Of a stretch of DNA of 64,000 bases, positions 1 through 8,875 are shown one piece after another. The notes beneath the pieces were generated by a model. The model made no database searches, had not been told where the DNA came from, and saw only the letters and a program-made list of their open reading frames with translations. Origin of the DNA: Deltaproteobacteria bacterium (GTDB lineage: Bacteria > Desulfobacterota > Desulfobacteria > Desulfobacterales > Desulfosarcinaceae); NCBI GenBank assembly GCA_021824175.1, contig JAKALP010000011.1, positions 124,001 to 188,000 of the forward strand, in the 5' to 3' direction. A program made the translations under genes and the position numbers. Numbering within the stretch: the stretch's first letter is position 1; every line of letters starts with the position of its first letter.

Positions 1-471
1 ACTTAGGTTGAGATAATTGCTTGCGATGCCCCAAGGCCTATGCTGAACGCTAAAATCATCTGCCCATTTTTGTGTCGGGAGGGCGAGCAGATAGAGGTTC
101 AATTTCCCTGTTGGGTCCGGGTCATGGCCGTCACGCAGTTTTGACCGACGCTTTGGGTCAGGCCATTAAACCGGGATTTTGGCGCCTTGGCAAACCCGTC
201 GCCTTATTGCAAATGCCAAATGGAATTGCATCTATGTGGTGCACGTGCAAGCCATATGCCTAAACAACAATTTTTTCTCCGGCGATTTCAGACCGATTGA
301 TACGCGCTCTCCTTTGGCATTCAGGGGAAAAGTGGGCGCAACGGAGAATCTGATGCCACCAAACGTATACTAAAGAAGACACTCTGTAAATTTGGGTAAA
401 CCGTCCATGGACTCTGAACGGATTTGAGCGGGTTTAAAAGGGGGATTAGAGCTGTTCTTTTGAAACGCTAC
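1..471. other. Left-edge stretch with no recognisable gene
   Basis: Two short overlapping plus-strand frames (72-263 and 179-373) are open here, but neither has a ribosome binding site or a product I recognise. Part of 130-260 reads somewhat like protein in one frame and then continues in another. That could be a decayed gene, but the evidence is too thin to call one. It lies downstream of the minus-strand HAMP gene, and I see no clear terminator in it. Confidence 0.4.
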
Positions 472-1158
472 CTATTCAATAGAAGGTCCTGGAGTGGGAG
501 CAGGAGCAGAGCCTTCCTTATTGCCGGGCTGATGGATAGCCACCGCTTGTTCGCCATCCAGCCGCACATCATAAAAAACGTAAGCCTTGGCCATTTCCCG
601 TAAATTGTTTATCGCCGAAGTCAATTCATCCAGATGGTTTGCGCCTTGGGCATCGCTCAGTCTTGAATCACTTTTTATCCCCTCCAGGATGGTGACGCAT
701 TGCCCGCTTTGTTTCCAGATATAGAGCAATAGCTCCTGCAGATTGGCTGCCAGCTCATTTAAACCTGCCCCGATTTGACCCAGTTCATCATTGCTATCTA
801 ACGTTACGGTTTCATTCAATTTGCCTTGAGCCAATCGGGTGACCGCGCGCCGGATAGCATGAATGGGACGATGGATTTGATGTAGCGCCGTGCGCGCCCA
901 AATCATGGAAAGGAATAAGATCGCCAGGAAGGCGCTCGTCAGCAAAAACAAAATACGCAGTTTGAATTTTGCAAAGGATGGGGCAACTGTGTTGGCATGA
1001 GCGCCATCAAGCGGCCCGGGAGGCAACAAGCCAGGGGATAACAATAGATTCGTCAGCTCATTATAAACACAGATGTAAGCTGCCAAGGTTGTGAGCACAA
1101 CGAGTAGCACATACAACCATAACCATCTTCGGATATGCGAAAATCCGTTTTTCTTCAT
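472..1158 (-). CDS. Membrane protein with HAMP domain, no output domain
   Basis: A 228-residue inner-membrane protein. Hydrophobic segments lie near residues 10-30 and 70-90 and enclose a short (~40 residue) periplasmic loop. A HAMP linker follows at about 92-145, with the usual P-I-x-x-I-R-R start and the N-D-E-L-G-Q-I-G stretch. The rest is soluble and helical, then a low-complexity Pro/Ala tail. There is no methyl-accepting, kinase or cyclase domain, so it is a HAMP-only protein. It is the last gene of a minus-strand group with cheW and a chemoreceptor, which suggests a role near the receptor array, but its function is unknown. The periplasmic loop is too short to be a typical sensor. A ~150-bp intergenic repeat separates it from cheW. 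Confidence 0.75.
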   Translation of the reverse strand: MKKNGFSHIRRWLWLYVLLVVLTTLAAYICVYNELTNLLLSPGLLPPGPLDGAHANTVAPSFAKFKLRILFLLTSAFLAILFLSMIWARTALHQIHRPIHAIRRAVTRLAQGKLNETVTLDSNDELGQIGAGLNELAANLQELLLYIWKQSGQCVTILEGIKSDSRLSDAQGANHLDELTSAINNLREMAKAYVFYDVRLDGEQAVAIHQPGNKEGSAPAPTPGPSIE

Positions 1159-1202
1159 TGGCAGCCATGCAAGCGGGTAAGCGTTGTTATATGCAAGCTT
1201 TT

Positions 1203-1361
1203 ACAAGCCATCTCAATAAAATCTTCTGGCTCAAACTCTTTGTTGGAGGCAAATTTTAAATCCCCAAAATACTTCAGTATGTCTGCGGTTTAAAATTTGC
1301 ATCCAGAGCTTTATCCCGCAGGTCCTTAGCGGGAGATTTTGAACCAAAATCCTCTTTTGAG
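1203..1361 (-). repeat. Dispersed intergenic repeat, copy A
   Basis: Read on the minus strand, this stretch aligns over most of its length with 58257-58390 on the plus strand. Both copies start with CTCAAAA and an AGGATTTTGG block and end in GAGATGGCTTGTAA. A hairpin is conserved between them. Here the arms are GCAAATTTTAAA (1249-1260 on the plus strand) and TTTAAAATTTGC (1289-1300), a perfect 12-bp inverted repeat. Copy A carries an extra small hairpin near 1314-1333 (CCCGC/GCGGG) that copy B lacks. Both copies lie between genes. Substitutions in the shared 3' part mostly change codons in the one open frame, so it does not look like conserved coding sequence. Confidence 0.75.
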
Positions 1362-1417
1362 TTAGCTTGTAGCCTCAGCCGAGCATAATCCGCCTATTCC
1401 AATAGGAATTTAACCCG

Positions 1418-1924
1418 TTAGCTGATGGCAAGCTTGTTCATCGCATTGACTTCGTCATCCAAAAGAATGCGATCAAGCTCAACAACCACAAGCAGTCCCT
1501 TGTCCGTTTCACACACACCACTGATATACTTGCTGCGCAGCCCCTGCATGATAATGTCTGGAGCTGGAAATACAGCATTGGTTTTGACTCGGATAATCGG
1601 CGTAACGCCATCCACAATATACCCCACACGCTTCTTTCCGGCTTGAGCTACCAATGCCCAAATTCGCTCCCGTTGGGCAAGCACGGTTACACCTAATAGC
1701 CGCCCCAAATCAATGATAGGCAGGACTTCTCCCCGCAACCGAATGATTCCTTCGACGAAGGATGGCACATTGCCGACTGAATTGATGACCGGATCACGCA
1801 AAATTTCACGAACTGTGAGTATGTTGGCGCCAAAAAGCTTTGATCCAACCTTGAACCCGACCAGTTGCAATATGTCTTCTTGATCAAAAATCAGTGCCAC
1901 GGCTTGCTCACTTTTGGAGATCAA
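1418..1924 (-). CDS. cheW: Chemotaxis adaptor protein CheW
   Basis: A 168-residue single-domain CheW. It couples chemoreceptors to the CheA kinase in the cytoplasmic signalling array. The family pattern is clear: a start like L-V-G-F-K-V-G, then F-G-A-N-I-L-T-V-R-E-I, then the G-I-I-R-L-R-G-E-V-L-P-I-I-D-L stretch around residues 60-75. The next region has V-G-Y-I-V-D-G-V, and then G-L-L-V-V-V-E-L-D-R-I-L near the C-terminus. Length is normal for the family. The start is uncertain: the longest frame begins with TTG and lacks a well-spaced ribosome binding site. It lies just downstream of a chemoreceptor gene, its expected partner. No cheA is in the window, so the kinase must be elsewhere. Confidence 0.93.
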   Translation of the reverse strand: MISKSEQAVALIFDQEDILQLVGFKVGSKLFGANILTVREILRDPVINSVGNVPSFVEGIIRLRGEVLPIIDLGRLLGVTVLAQRERIWALVAQAGKKRVGYIVDGVTPIIRVKTNAVFPAPDIIMQGLRSKYISGVCETDKGLLVVVELDRILLDDEVNAMNKLAIS

Positions 1925-1969
1925 TCCTAAAGCTTATTTATAAACGCTTCGGATATGAAAAGCGAATAA

Positions 1970-2010
1970 GGGCGGGGGTGTTTGGCAATCAGCAAATTCA
2001 CTCCCCGCCC
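1970..2010 (-). terminator. GC-rich hairpin between the chemoreceptor and cheW
   Basis: Arms GGGCGGGG (1970-1977) and CCCCGCCC (2003-2010) form a perfect 8-bp stem with a 25-nt loop. On the minus strand the stem is followed by TTATTCGCTTTT, a weak T-rich tail. It could partly terminate the chemoreceptor transcript before cheW, or simply separate the two genes. Confidence 0.45.
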
Positions 2011-2032
2011 TGTCTTGATTACACGAAACCGC

Positions 2033-4555
2033 TTAATCATCTTCTCCTGGATTGGATCGGTCGTTAGCGTAAGACACACGATCCATGGCTTCGCCTTTAC
2101 GAATCTTAAATTGGGCCACCTGGCGTGTCAGGTTTGCGGAGAGTCGCTGCATTTCCAAGGTAATACCCACGACCTGGCCGGCATTGACGGCGGTTTGTTT
2201 GGCATGTCCCGCGGATTCTGTGGTGACATCCCGCAGGCGCTGCGAGCGTACCGCTTGCTGATCGGTCATCTCCTTAACTTTTTCAGTACGCGACACGATG
2301 CCGCGCATCTCATCGCCCACGACATTGGCTTGTTCGGTGGTCTTGGCCACCTGCCGAGAAATATTTGTAGCCTTCTCGACCAGGGCGGCCAGAGCACGCT
2401 GGGCAGCTTCACGCCGTTCGCCCTGCTGACCTGCCATGCCGGCAATGCTTTGGGCCAATTTGTTGAGTTCGTCTACCAGCTTGTTTACTTCCACAGTGTT
2501 CGAGGAGAGCAAACCAGCAGCACGACCGATCTCTTCGATGGCGCGCATGTTGATTTCACCACCCTGGGCGATCTTGTGCAGCGCATCCTGAGAGCGGTCG
2601 GTCAATCGCGTACCTTCTTCTACTTTGTTGGTGGAGTCTTTGATCAATTGCTTGATCTCTTTGGCAGCTTCCGAAGAGCGTTGGGCCAGCTTACCGACTT
2701 CGTCGGCAACCACCGCAAAACCACGTCCATGGACACCGGCGCGGGCCGCTTCGATGGCGGCGTTAAGAGCCAGCAAGTTGGTCTGTTCCGCGATTTCCGT
2801 GATCACGCTGATGATTTCAGCGATCTGTTCAGAAGAGCTTTTAATGGCGCGCATACCACTAACCGTCGCATCGACGGTGGTACGACCTTCTTCAGCAGCC
2901 GACAACACCAATCGGCCTTGTTCAGTAGCTCGCTCCGCGGCTCGGGTCATCTCTTCCACCGATCGCGCAATCAAGCGCATGGCTTCAGTCACCTGAGCCA
3001 CCTGTTCACTTTGCTGTTGGGCACTGCTGGTAACCTTGGCGCCGGTCTCGCCCATGGCCGCCACGCGTTCGGTGGCCACGCTGGCTTCCTGAATCTGCTC
3101 GCCCGCGGCGTCATCCATGCGTTTCATGTAGCTCATCAGTTCGTCCATGAGCCGATAGGATTTGTTGGCGGCATCGGATTGACCACTGGAAGCTTTCTGA
3201 ACCTGGCTGGCGGTTTCACCCATCTGGGACACCGTATCGAGAATTAGACCCATCTGCTTCTCTTCCTGCTCAGCACGGTCCCTGTTGGAAGTCGCGCGTC
3301 GGGCCACCTCACTGGATTGGCTGTTCACACCCCTGGCAGCGTCTTCCACCATGCCGAAGGAGTCGCGCAACGCCTTCATCATGTTGTTAAATTCGCGCCC
3401 CATCATACCGATTTCATCCCGTGTGGACACCGGCACGTCCAGGGTCATATCCCGCTCCTTGGCCACCTGTCGAATGGTATTGGCCATACCGATAATGGGC
3501 CGTGCGATGGTGCCGGCGACAAACCAGATCACTATGATCATCAACAAGATGCCCATGATACCGACGACCATGGCCTGGTTGGCGATTTTATTGGCTTCGT
3601 CCCGAATTTCATCCAAGGGAATATTGGCGGCAAAACTCCACTGTTTTTCGGACTGACCTACTTTTACTGGAGAAAAGGCGAAATAAGTGGCTTTGCCAGT
3701 GGTTTTGGACTTTTCTTGTTCTTCTTCAAACTTCTTGCCGGCTGCTACAGCTTTCATCGCATCTTCGCTAAACCCAAAGATGCTCATGGGCTCGCCAACC
3801 GTAGACCATTTGGTGGGATGTGCCGCGATTTTGCCATTGTTGGAAAGCAAGAAGCCAAATCCTTTCTTACCCAATCGGATCTGCTTGACAATCGGCTCTA
3901 AAGACTTCAGAGGGATATCAATACCCACCACGCCAACGGTCTTGCCTTGGAATTTGATGGGAGCTGCCAAAACGGTTTTTAATTGCTGCTCGCCATTAAT
4001 TTCAAATGGGGTAGGATCAAAGATAACTTCCTGGCCGGTCTTCAAGGGAACTTGATAGTAGTCGCCCCGGCTGGTTTTGGTGTCATTGTATTCCTGAAGT
4101 GGCTGAACACTGATTTCACCTTCCAGACGGTTCCAATATGGGATGTAGCGCCCGGTGATGTCATGGCCGATGGCGTTGATAAAATCTTGATCCCGGTCAT
4201 CCAATGCATTGGGTTCCCAGCAGGTCCATACGGCGATAAAATAGGGATATTGCTCCAGTACGTTGCGCAACATACCGTTGATCATGTAGCGCGGGGGAAT
4301 ACCTTTAATCTTCATGCCTTCCATGGTTTGCGCAAGAGTACGGGCGGCGTCCATGCCCACCTGTATATCAGCCTGCACCACGGTGGCATAATGGCGCGCC
4401 ACCTCTACGGCCTTCTCCCTGGCTTGGGTTTCAGCCGATTTACGCGCTTGAAACCCAAGTACGGAAACGGCGACAGAAAGTACCACCGCGGCCATCACTG
4501 AAATCAGGGCCACCATCTTGGGTCTCAACCCCAGAGAACTGATCTTATCCCACAT
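2033..4555 (-). CDS. Methyl-accepting chemotaxis protein with dCache sensor
   Basis: An 840-residue transmembrane chemoreceptor. After a first membrane helix (about residues 13-36) comes a ~300-residue periplasmic double-Cache-type sensor with the family's Y-F-I-A-V-W and F-D-P-T-P stretches and G-V-V-G-I-D-I-P. A second membrane helix lies near 325-347, followed by a HAMP domain. The long coiled-coil signalling domain carries the highly conserved hairpin tip ([18 protein letters not shown]). The C-terminus has no CheR-docking pentapeptide. I chose the ATG at 4555 rather than the longer frame because AGGAGG lies 8 nt upstream of it. CheW is the next gene downstream. The ligand cannot be read from sequence; dCache receptors often bind amino acids or small organic molecules. 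Confidence 0.93.
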   Translation of the reverse strand: MWDKISSLGLRPKMVALISVMAAVVLSVAVSVLGFQARKSAETQAREKAVEVARHYATVVQADIQVGMDAARTLAQTMEGMKIKGIPPRYMINGMLRNVLEQYPYFIAVWTCWEPNALDDRDQDFINAIGHDITGRYIPYWNRLEGEISVQPLQEYNDTKTSRGDYYQVPLKTGQEVIFDPTPFEINGEQQLKTVLAAPIKFQGKTVGVVGIDIPLKSLEPIVKQIRLGKKGFGFLLSNNGKIAAHPTKWSTVGEPMSIFGFSEDAMKAVAAGKKFEEEQEKSKTTGKATYFAFSPVKVGQSEKQWSFAANIPLDEIRDEANKIANQAMVVGIMGILLMIIVIWFVAGTIARPIIGMANTIRQVAKERDMTLDVPVSTRDEIGMMGREFNNMMKALRDSFGMVEDAARGVNSQSSEVARRATSNRDRAEQEEKQMGLILDTVSQMGETASQVQKASSGQSDAANKSYRLMDELMSYMKRMDDAAGEQIQEASVATERVAAMGETGAKVTSSAQQQSEQVAQVTEAMRLIARSVEEMTRAAERATEQGRLVLSAAEEGRTTVDATVSGMRAIKSSSEQIAEIISVITEIAEQTNLLALNAAIEAARAGVHGRGFAVVADEVGKLAQRSSEAAKEIKQLIKDSTNKVEEGTRLTDRSQDALHKIAQGGEINMRAIEEIGRAAGLLSSNTVEVNKLVDELNKLAQSIAGMAGQQGERREAAQRALAALVEKATNISRQVAKTTEQANVVGDEMRGIVSRTEKVKEMTDQQAVRSQRLRDVTTESAGHAKQTAVNAGQVVGITLEMQRLSANLTRQVAQFKIRKGEAMDRVSYANDRSNPGEDD

Positions 4556-5337
4556 ACGCCTTGCCTCCTGTCCGTAGTTGCCAAAAATCGTTTCTAGGCA
4601 ATTACAAAATCCCAATCAAATCTTTTTGTAAATGGTTTAGGCAATTGGTTGGAAAGTCTGCCCCGATGGGTGGGGTGGACGGGCTCCCGGCCGGATACTG
4701 CTGCGCTTCAAGGTACACAGAAAGCACGGGTAAACACATCATGTTTTAACCTTGATACGATTATTCCTATCGGCAATCAACCGGACTACTTGAGATCTTA
4801 ATTGCCCGGTCATGCCGCTGAATGAATTGCTGCTATGCCCGATCGATCTAAAATAATAACGTTGACGCTTATTTATAGAATAAAGGAGGAATGGTTGTCA
4901 AACAAAAGATCATGTCCAAAGTATATAAATACCAAACAATATTTACCAGTTGCCCGCGCATCAACCGACCGTACCGGTTAAGAGAAAGCCAAGATAGTCG
5001 CAAAGACAAAAAAGACTTAATTTTTTCGACACCACCGCGCCTGATCCTTCCTTCTATAGCATGAGTTAGTACCCGCACGGATAGTGCCATTGATTTGAAA
5101 TCACGAAGCTATCAGCTGATTTGAAAGAACGAAAAAATCGGCCTAAAGCAAATCCACCACCGGCGGACGGCTCAGAGCAACGGGTATATGAATGCGGTGA
5201 ATCTATTGAAGTAAAAAGCAAAGGCGCTACAGCCATGCTGGCAGCAGGCCGTGGCGCCTCATAACGGATAGCCGTTTGTGTGGGGCCAAGGCGGTGGCAT
5301 GAATTATAAGCTCATTCCGCGGTCGGAGATTCAATGG
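4556..5337. other. Long intergenic stretch upstream of the chemoreceptor
   Basis: About 780 bp between the chemoreceptor start and the end of the PilZ gene. It holds the chemoreceptor's ribosome binding site and the terminator hairpin at 5222-5259. A 73-codon minus-strand frame (4869-5090) has no supporting signal and no recognisable product. Nothing else is seen. Confidence 0.5.
5222..5259 (-). terminator. Probable rho-independent terminator after the PilZ gene
   Basis: AGGCGCTACAGCC (5222-5234) pairs with GGCCGTGGCGCCT (5247-5259) at 11 of 13 positions around a 12-nt loop. On the minus strand the stem is followed by TTGCTTTTTAC. It lies about 80 bp past the stop of the minus-strand PilZ gene and fits as its terminator. 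Confidence 0.65.
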
Positions 5338-5757
5338 CTATGCACCTTGGGGCACGGTCGTTTTCATCTCGCTTCGTTCATTTTGTCTCCGAATCAGGGA
5401 ATTAATTTGTACCTGCTGGGAAAGAGATGGGGCAACAAATTCAACCCCGATTCTTTTTATCATCAAAGAAGAGATGGCGTTGGCCGACGGCGTGTCGATG
5501 GTCGAAACCAGACGGCCCGTCAATTCGCGCATGAAAAATCCTTTGCCAGCGGCGAAAAAATCAAGTTTCAAGTCTTTTCGACCATTGAGCAATTGGGATA
5601 CCGAATCCAAATCAACAAAATTGAAGGCCATACCCGATGAACTGATTTCGACCATTTGTCCCATCATTTTAGGTTGGGTGTCGATGATCACATACACGTT
5701 GTCATCGACCGATATACGTCCCTCTTTCCTACGATTTGCCGCTAATGTCCTTTCCAT
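5338..5757 (-). CDS. PilZ domain protein
   Basis: A 139-residue cytoplasmic protein made almost wholly of one PilZ domain, the receptor fold for cyclic di-GMP. The two ligand motifs are present in order: an Arg-rich start (N-R-R-K-E-G-R, residues 8-14) matching RxxxR, and E-I-S-S-S-G-M-A-F near residue 40, matching (D/N)xSxxG with Glu in the first position. That change may affect binding. The C-terminal part has the strand pattern of the family. Such stand-alone proteins usually tie c-di-GMP to motility or surface polysaccharide. Here it lies between a chemotaxis group and an outer-membrane protein gene. A GGGGAGGAG stretch precedes the ATG by about 12 nt. Confidence 0.85.
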   Translation of the reverse strand: MERTLAANRRKEGRISVDDNVYVIIDTQPKMMGQMVEISSSGMAFNFVDLDSVSQLLNGRKDLKLDFFAAGKGFFMRELTGRLVSTIDTPSANAISSLMIKRIGVEFVAPSLSQQVQINSLIRRQNERSEMKTTVPQGA

Positions 5758-5758
5758 T

Positions 5759-5983
5759 TTATAGAAGACTCCTCCCCCTTACAATTGCGCGCCTGAAGGC
5801 AGCCTGGTGAAACGCCTCCAGCATAAAAAGATACAACTCGACGAAATCTTTAGGATAACAGGTCGTATGAGTGTGTACTTGGCCGATCAAAAGCAATCCG
5901 TGTGCCATATTACAGCATTTTGATACTAAAGCATTTTTTGCAGCCAGCGGGCTTTTGTCCGGATAAAAATTGCACGTTTCCAT
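5759..5983 (-). CDS. Possible small hypothetical protein upstream of PilZ
   Basis: A minus-strand frame ending one base before the PilZ start codon. The full frame (to 6058) would begin with TTG; the first ATG is at 5983, giving 74 residues. Neither start has a clear ribosome binding site. The translation looks moderately protein-like: a Cys-Cys pair, then M-A-H-G-L-L-L-I-G-Q-V-H, and an amphipathic helix near the end. The close spacing would allow translational coupling to PilZ. I do not recognise a family. It may be only a leader with no product. Confidence 0.3.
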   Translation of the reverse strand: METCNFYPDKSPLAAKNALVSKCCNMAHGLLLIGQVHTHTTCYPKDFVELYLFMLEAFHQAAFRRAIVRGRSLL

Positions 5984-6185
5984 AACCGTGTACGTTTTTT
6001 GCACACCTAAAATCGGACCAAACCCAAGATTGGCGGGCGCTTCTCTTTTTGCTTGCAAATGCCGATATAGAAAGGCAGATCAGTCGCAAAATCGCGGGGA
6101 AGAACAGCTAAACCAGTATGGTATACTTGAGAAAAGGCAATAGCCATTCCCAGATCAGGTCATCTCATGATATGAGCCACGCCAC

Positions 6186-8774
6186 ATGAACAATTTCCGA
6201 ATCCATTCCCGGACCCTGGCTCAGGCATTTTATCCCGGCATTGTCAAAGGCGTTGCCTTATCAATCTGGCTGTTGCTTCTCTGCTGGGCCTCCCCAGCCT
6301 TGGCTTTGGAGATGTTCGAGCGCAACCCTTTCTATGTTTACTTCCCAGATGATCAATCCCAATTAGCCTCCAGGCTGCTGACTGCCTGCGAGCCCATGAC
6401 CGAATTCATTAAGGCCCATGGCCTCGAGGTCCCCTTGCCCATTCACGTAGTGGTGGATGAAAACCTCGATCTGCCCAGGGTTGGTGTAGAAACCATGCCG
6501 CATCACCAAATCCGCATTCCCCTGAGGGCACCTGGCGTGCTGGAAGATGGCGGCAATGAAGCCGATCCATGGAGTTACTTCCTTTTTATGGGGCTTGCCT
6601 CTCAGGCCATTCACAATGAGCGTTCGGGCATCCCAGGAGCCCTTCATACCCTCTTTGGCGAAGTCAGCTCTCCTAATTTGATTCTGCCCGAATGGGGTGT
6701 CGATGGTATCGCATTTCTTCTTTATGAAAAGTATCAGAGTATCGAAGTAAAAGCGCCTATGGCGGACAGCATTTTCACTGCCGGCCCTATCCCGGACTTG
6801 GACCGAGCCAGCAACCACCCCGATGTCTGGCCGGGCCGATTGAGCCACCGCATCTATGGCCGCCCGTTTATCGCCTGGTTGGATGAAAAATATGGATGGG
6901 AGAAAGTATTGGCAGTCATTCAGCTCCACGGTCGGGGCTTAATCCCCATTGAAATCGATAATGAGGCCCGCGCCGTATTCGGCCAGAGCTGGGACCGGGT
7001 TTGGCAGGATTTTAAGAAGGATCACGACGGTCTTGTGCACAACGGCAAGAGCCTGCCAATCGTGGGATATTGGGACCATCCGTTTATCTACTGGAATGAT
7101 GTGGGTGTTCATCCGGGATTGCAGAGCGAAGCCTTGCGCGGGCGCTACGGTTTTATGGATGCCCACGGCTGGCTGCGCCTGAGTGAATACGATGCCAAAG
7201 GAGTATGTTATATCAAGATCCAACGCAACGCCTCCGTGATCCAAGTACCCCAGGCCCATATGTGGGACCCAGGTCCGGGCGATGTGGCCGTCACCCGCAG
7301 GGGAAGCCGGCCCGTATTGGTATTGAATGCTAGTGCACCCTATGCGCCCCGTAACGGCCAAGCGCCTTCGGCAAAGATAGAACAGCAGTTCATCGAAGCT
7401 CCGCCGGATGTACTTGAACTCTCAGGCCCCATGGCCGATGTTTACGGCCGGATCGCCGTGGCGGCCAATACTGCCGGTAACTGGGATATCTGGCTGTATG
7501 ACGGCACCTGGCACCGCATCACCAGCGCCCCGAGCGTGGAAATGGATCCTTGGCTCGAAAATGACCAGCTCATCTTTGCTTCCAATATATCAGGCCGGTT
7601 TCAAATTCATAATCATGACCTGCAGCAGCTTACCGATGCACCGACCGCCGCGGTCCTGCCGCGACATAAGACCTTCTTGTACCTAAAGACCAACGGTTGG
7701 CAGCCAATGGTCTTGCCCGCCCAGGAACTCCCACCCTTGCCGCTGGAACTGCCGCCAGCGCCCGGCCCGGCTCCGCCGGGCGAATCCGTTTTCGCGGCCG
7801 AGGCCAAGAAGTATTCGCCTCTCAAAAGCATTTGGCCCAACTATGTGATGCCCGACCTCTTTGCCGACTTGAACAATTTTCAAATCGGGGTCTCCACCCG
7901 CGCGGAAGATGTCACCAAACAGTACGCCTGGGATGCGGGTGTACGGTATTCTCCCAACGACGACTTGTTCTCATGGCGATGGGGCGGGCAAGCCAAAGAC
8001 TGGAATACCCGGGCGACGCGCTACCCATTTGGTTATACCACCAGCCGCATGACGACCGTTGATGAATTGCGCACTGATATTAAATTGGGTTGGTCACCCC
8101 AAATAGTGCGTGAGTTGGAGCTTGCCCTCAACTGGCGGTATTACGAAGACCTGCGGGAAGAAAGACTATCTGATGATGAGTGGTGGAGCTCCTTGAGCTA
8201 CCGTCGGACCTTTGATCGCCTGCGGACATCGGCAAATGTCGATCTGTTTGCGGAAAACAGCCAATCCCTCTACGGCGAGTTGTCGTATCGATTTGGACAA
8301 AGAATCAGTACCGTCGTACAGTTTTGGGGCGGAAAAACATGGGGTGATCTGAAGGCCGGTCACAACACTTTCCGCATTGGCGGCAATTCCGCCGAAGGCT
8401 ATTTCACCCAACGACCTACACGATTATTTCCATTGCGTGGGTTTGCCAATAGCTTTCTCGATGCCGGTCAGGCCGCGACCCTTGGCATTGAGACTTTTTG
8501 GCCATTGGCCAGTCTGCAATCGGGCTATAAAATGGTGCCCCTATTTCTAAGAAATATCAGCATCGGCACCTTTGCCGACAGTGGCTTTGCATCGCAACAT
8601 CTCTCCAGCGATGAAATTCTCGCCAGCGCTGGCTTCGAACTGATCACCGGCATGGAGTTGGCCTGGGGATACATGGCCGACTTTCGCATGGGATGGGCCT
8701 GGCCGTTGCGAAAACCAGCGGATGTGGACCAATCCGGGCCTGTCTTTCTGATCCAGATTGGAAGGCCACTCTAG
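6186..8774 (+). CDS. Exported protein: degenerate peptidase-MA-like domain, TolB-like propeller, outer-membrane barrel
   Basis: 862 residues with an N-terminal signal peptide (hydrophobic 23-38, likely cut after S-P-A-L-A). Residues ~45-280 have the layout of gluzincin-like 'peptidase MA' domains fused to TolB propellers, including the P-N-L-I-L-P-E-W-G-V-D-G-I-A motif. The place where HExxH is expected reads G-L-A-S-Q-A-I-H, so the zinc-binding protease motif is lost. Residues ~410-520 have TolB/WD40-like blades (D-I-W-L-Y-D-G-T-W-H-R-I-T). A Pro-rich hinge near 515-540 leads to a ~300-residue C-terminal part rich in alternating aromatic strands, ending in V-F-L-I-Q-I-G-R-P-L, typical of an outer-membrane beta-barrel. 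Role unknown; a structural or binding function at the outer membrane is inferred. The gene stands alone on the plus strand, followed by lgt with its own promoter. Confidence 0.7.
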   Translation: MNNFRIHSRTLAQAFYPGIVKGVALSIWLLLLCWASPALALEMFERNPFYVYFPDDQSQLASRLLTACEPMTEFIKAHGLEVPLPIHVVVDENLDLPRVGVETMPHHQIRIPLRAPGVLEDGGNEADPWSYFLFMGLASQAIHNERSGIPGALHTLFGEVSSPNLILPEWGVDGIAFLLYEKYQSIEVKAPMADSIFTAGPIPDLDRASNHPDVWPGRLSHRIYGRPFIAWLDEKYGWEKVLAVIQLHGRGLIPIEIDNEARAVFGQSWDRVWQDFKKDHDGLVHNGKSLPIVGYWDHPFIYWNDVGVHPGLQSEALRGRYGFMDAHGWLRLSEYDAKGVCYIKIQRNASVIQVPQAHMWDPGPGDVAVTRRGSRPVLVLNASAPYAPRNGQAPSAKIEQQFIEAPPDVLELSGPMADVYGRIAVAANTAGNWDIWLYDGTWHRITSAPSVEMDPWLENDQLIFASNISGRFQIHNHDLQQLTDAPTAAVLPRHKTFLYLKTNGWQPMVLPAQELPPLPLELPPAPGPAPPGESVFAAEAKKYSPLKSIWPNYVMPDLFADLNNFQIGVSTRAEDVTKQYAWDAGVRYSPNDDLFSWRWGGQAKDWNTRATRYPFGYTTSRMTTVDELRTDIKLGWSPQIVRELELALNWRYYEDLREERLSDDEWWSSLSYRRTFDRLRTSANVDLFAENSQSLYGELSYRFGQRISTVVQFWGGKTWGDLKAGHNTFRIGGNSAEGYFTQRPTRLFPLRGFANSFLDAGQAATLGIETFWPLASLQSGYKMVPLFLRNISIGTFADSGFASQHLSSDEILASAGFELITGMELAWGYMADFRMGWAWPLRKPADVDQSGPVFLIQIGRPL

Positions 8775-8788
8775 CTGCAAGCGCCATC

Positions 8789-8816
8789 TTGATCTCAACC
8801 GACAATATGCTATAGT
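8789..8816 (+). promoter_or_regulatory. Likely sigma-70 promoter for lgt
   Basis: TTGATC (8789-8794) and TATAGT (8811-8816) are spaced by 16 bp, about 60 bp before the lgt start. It lies just after the preceding gene's stop, so lgt probably has its own transcript. Confidence 0.5.
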
Positions 8817-8875
8817 CGCCCATCACCCGCAAGCCATGCGGGCAATAAATCCAATCTTTTCGAGGTCAAATCACA

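Noticed and set aside
1982-3247. A 421-codon plus-strand open frame
   Set aside because: It runs antisense to the chemoreceptor gene, whose motifs and ribosome binding site are clear. The translation has no recognisable domain.
4869-5090. A 73-codon minus-strand frame
   Set aside because: It has no recognisable product, no ribosome binding site and no neighbour linkage.
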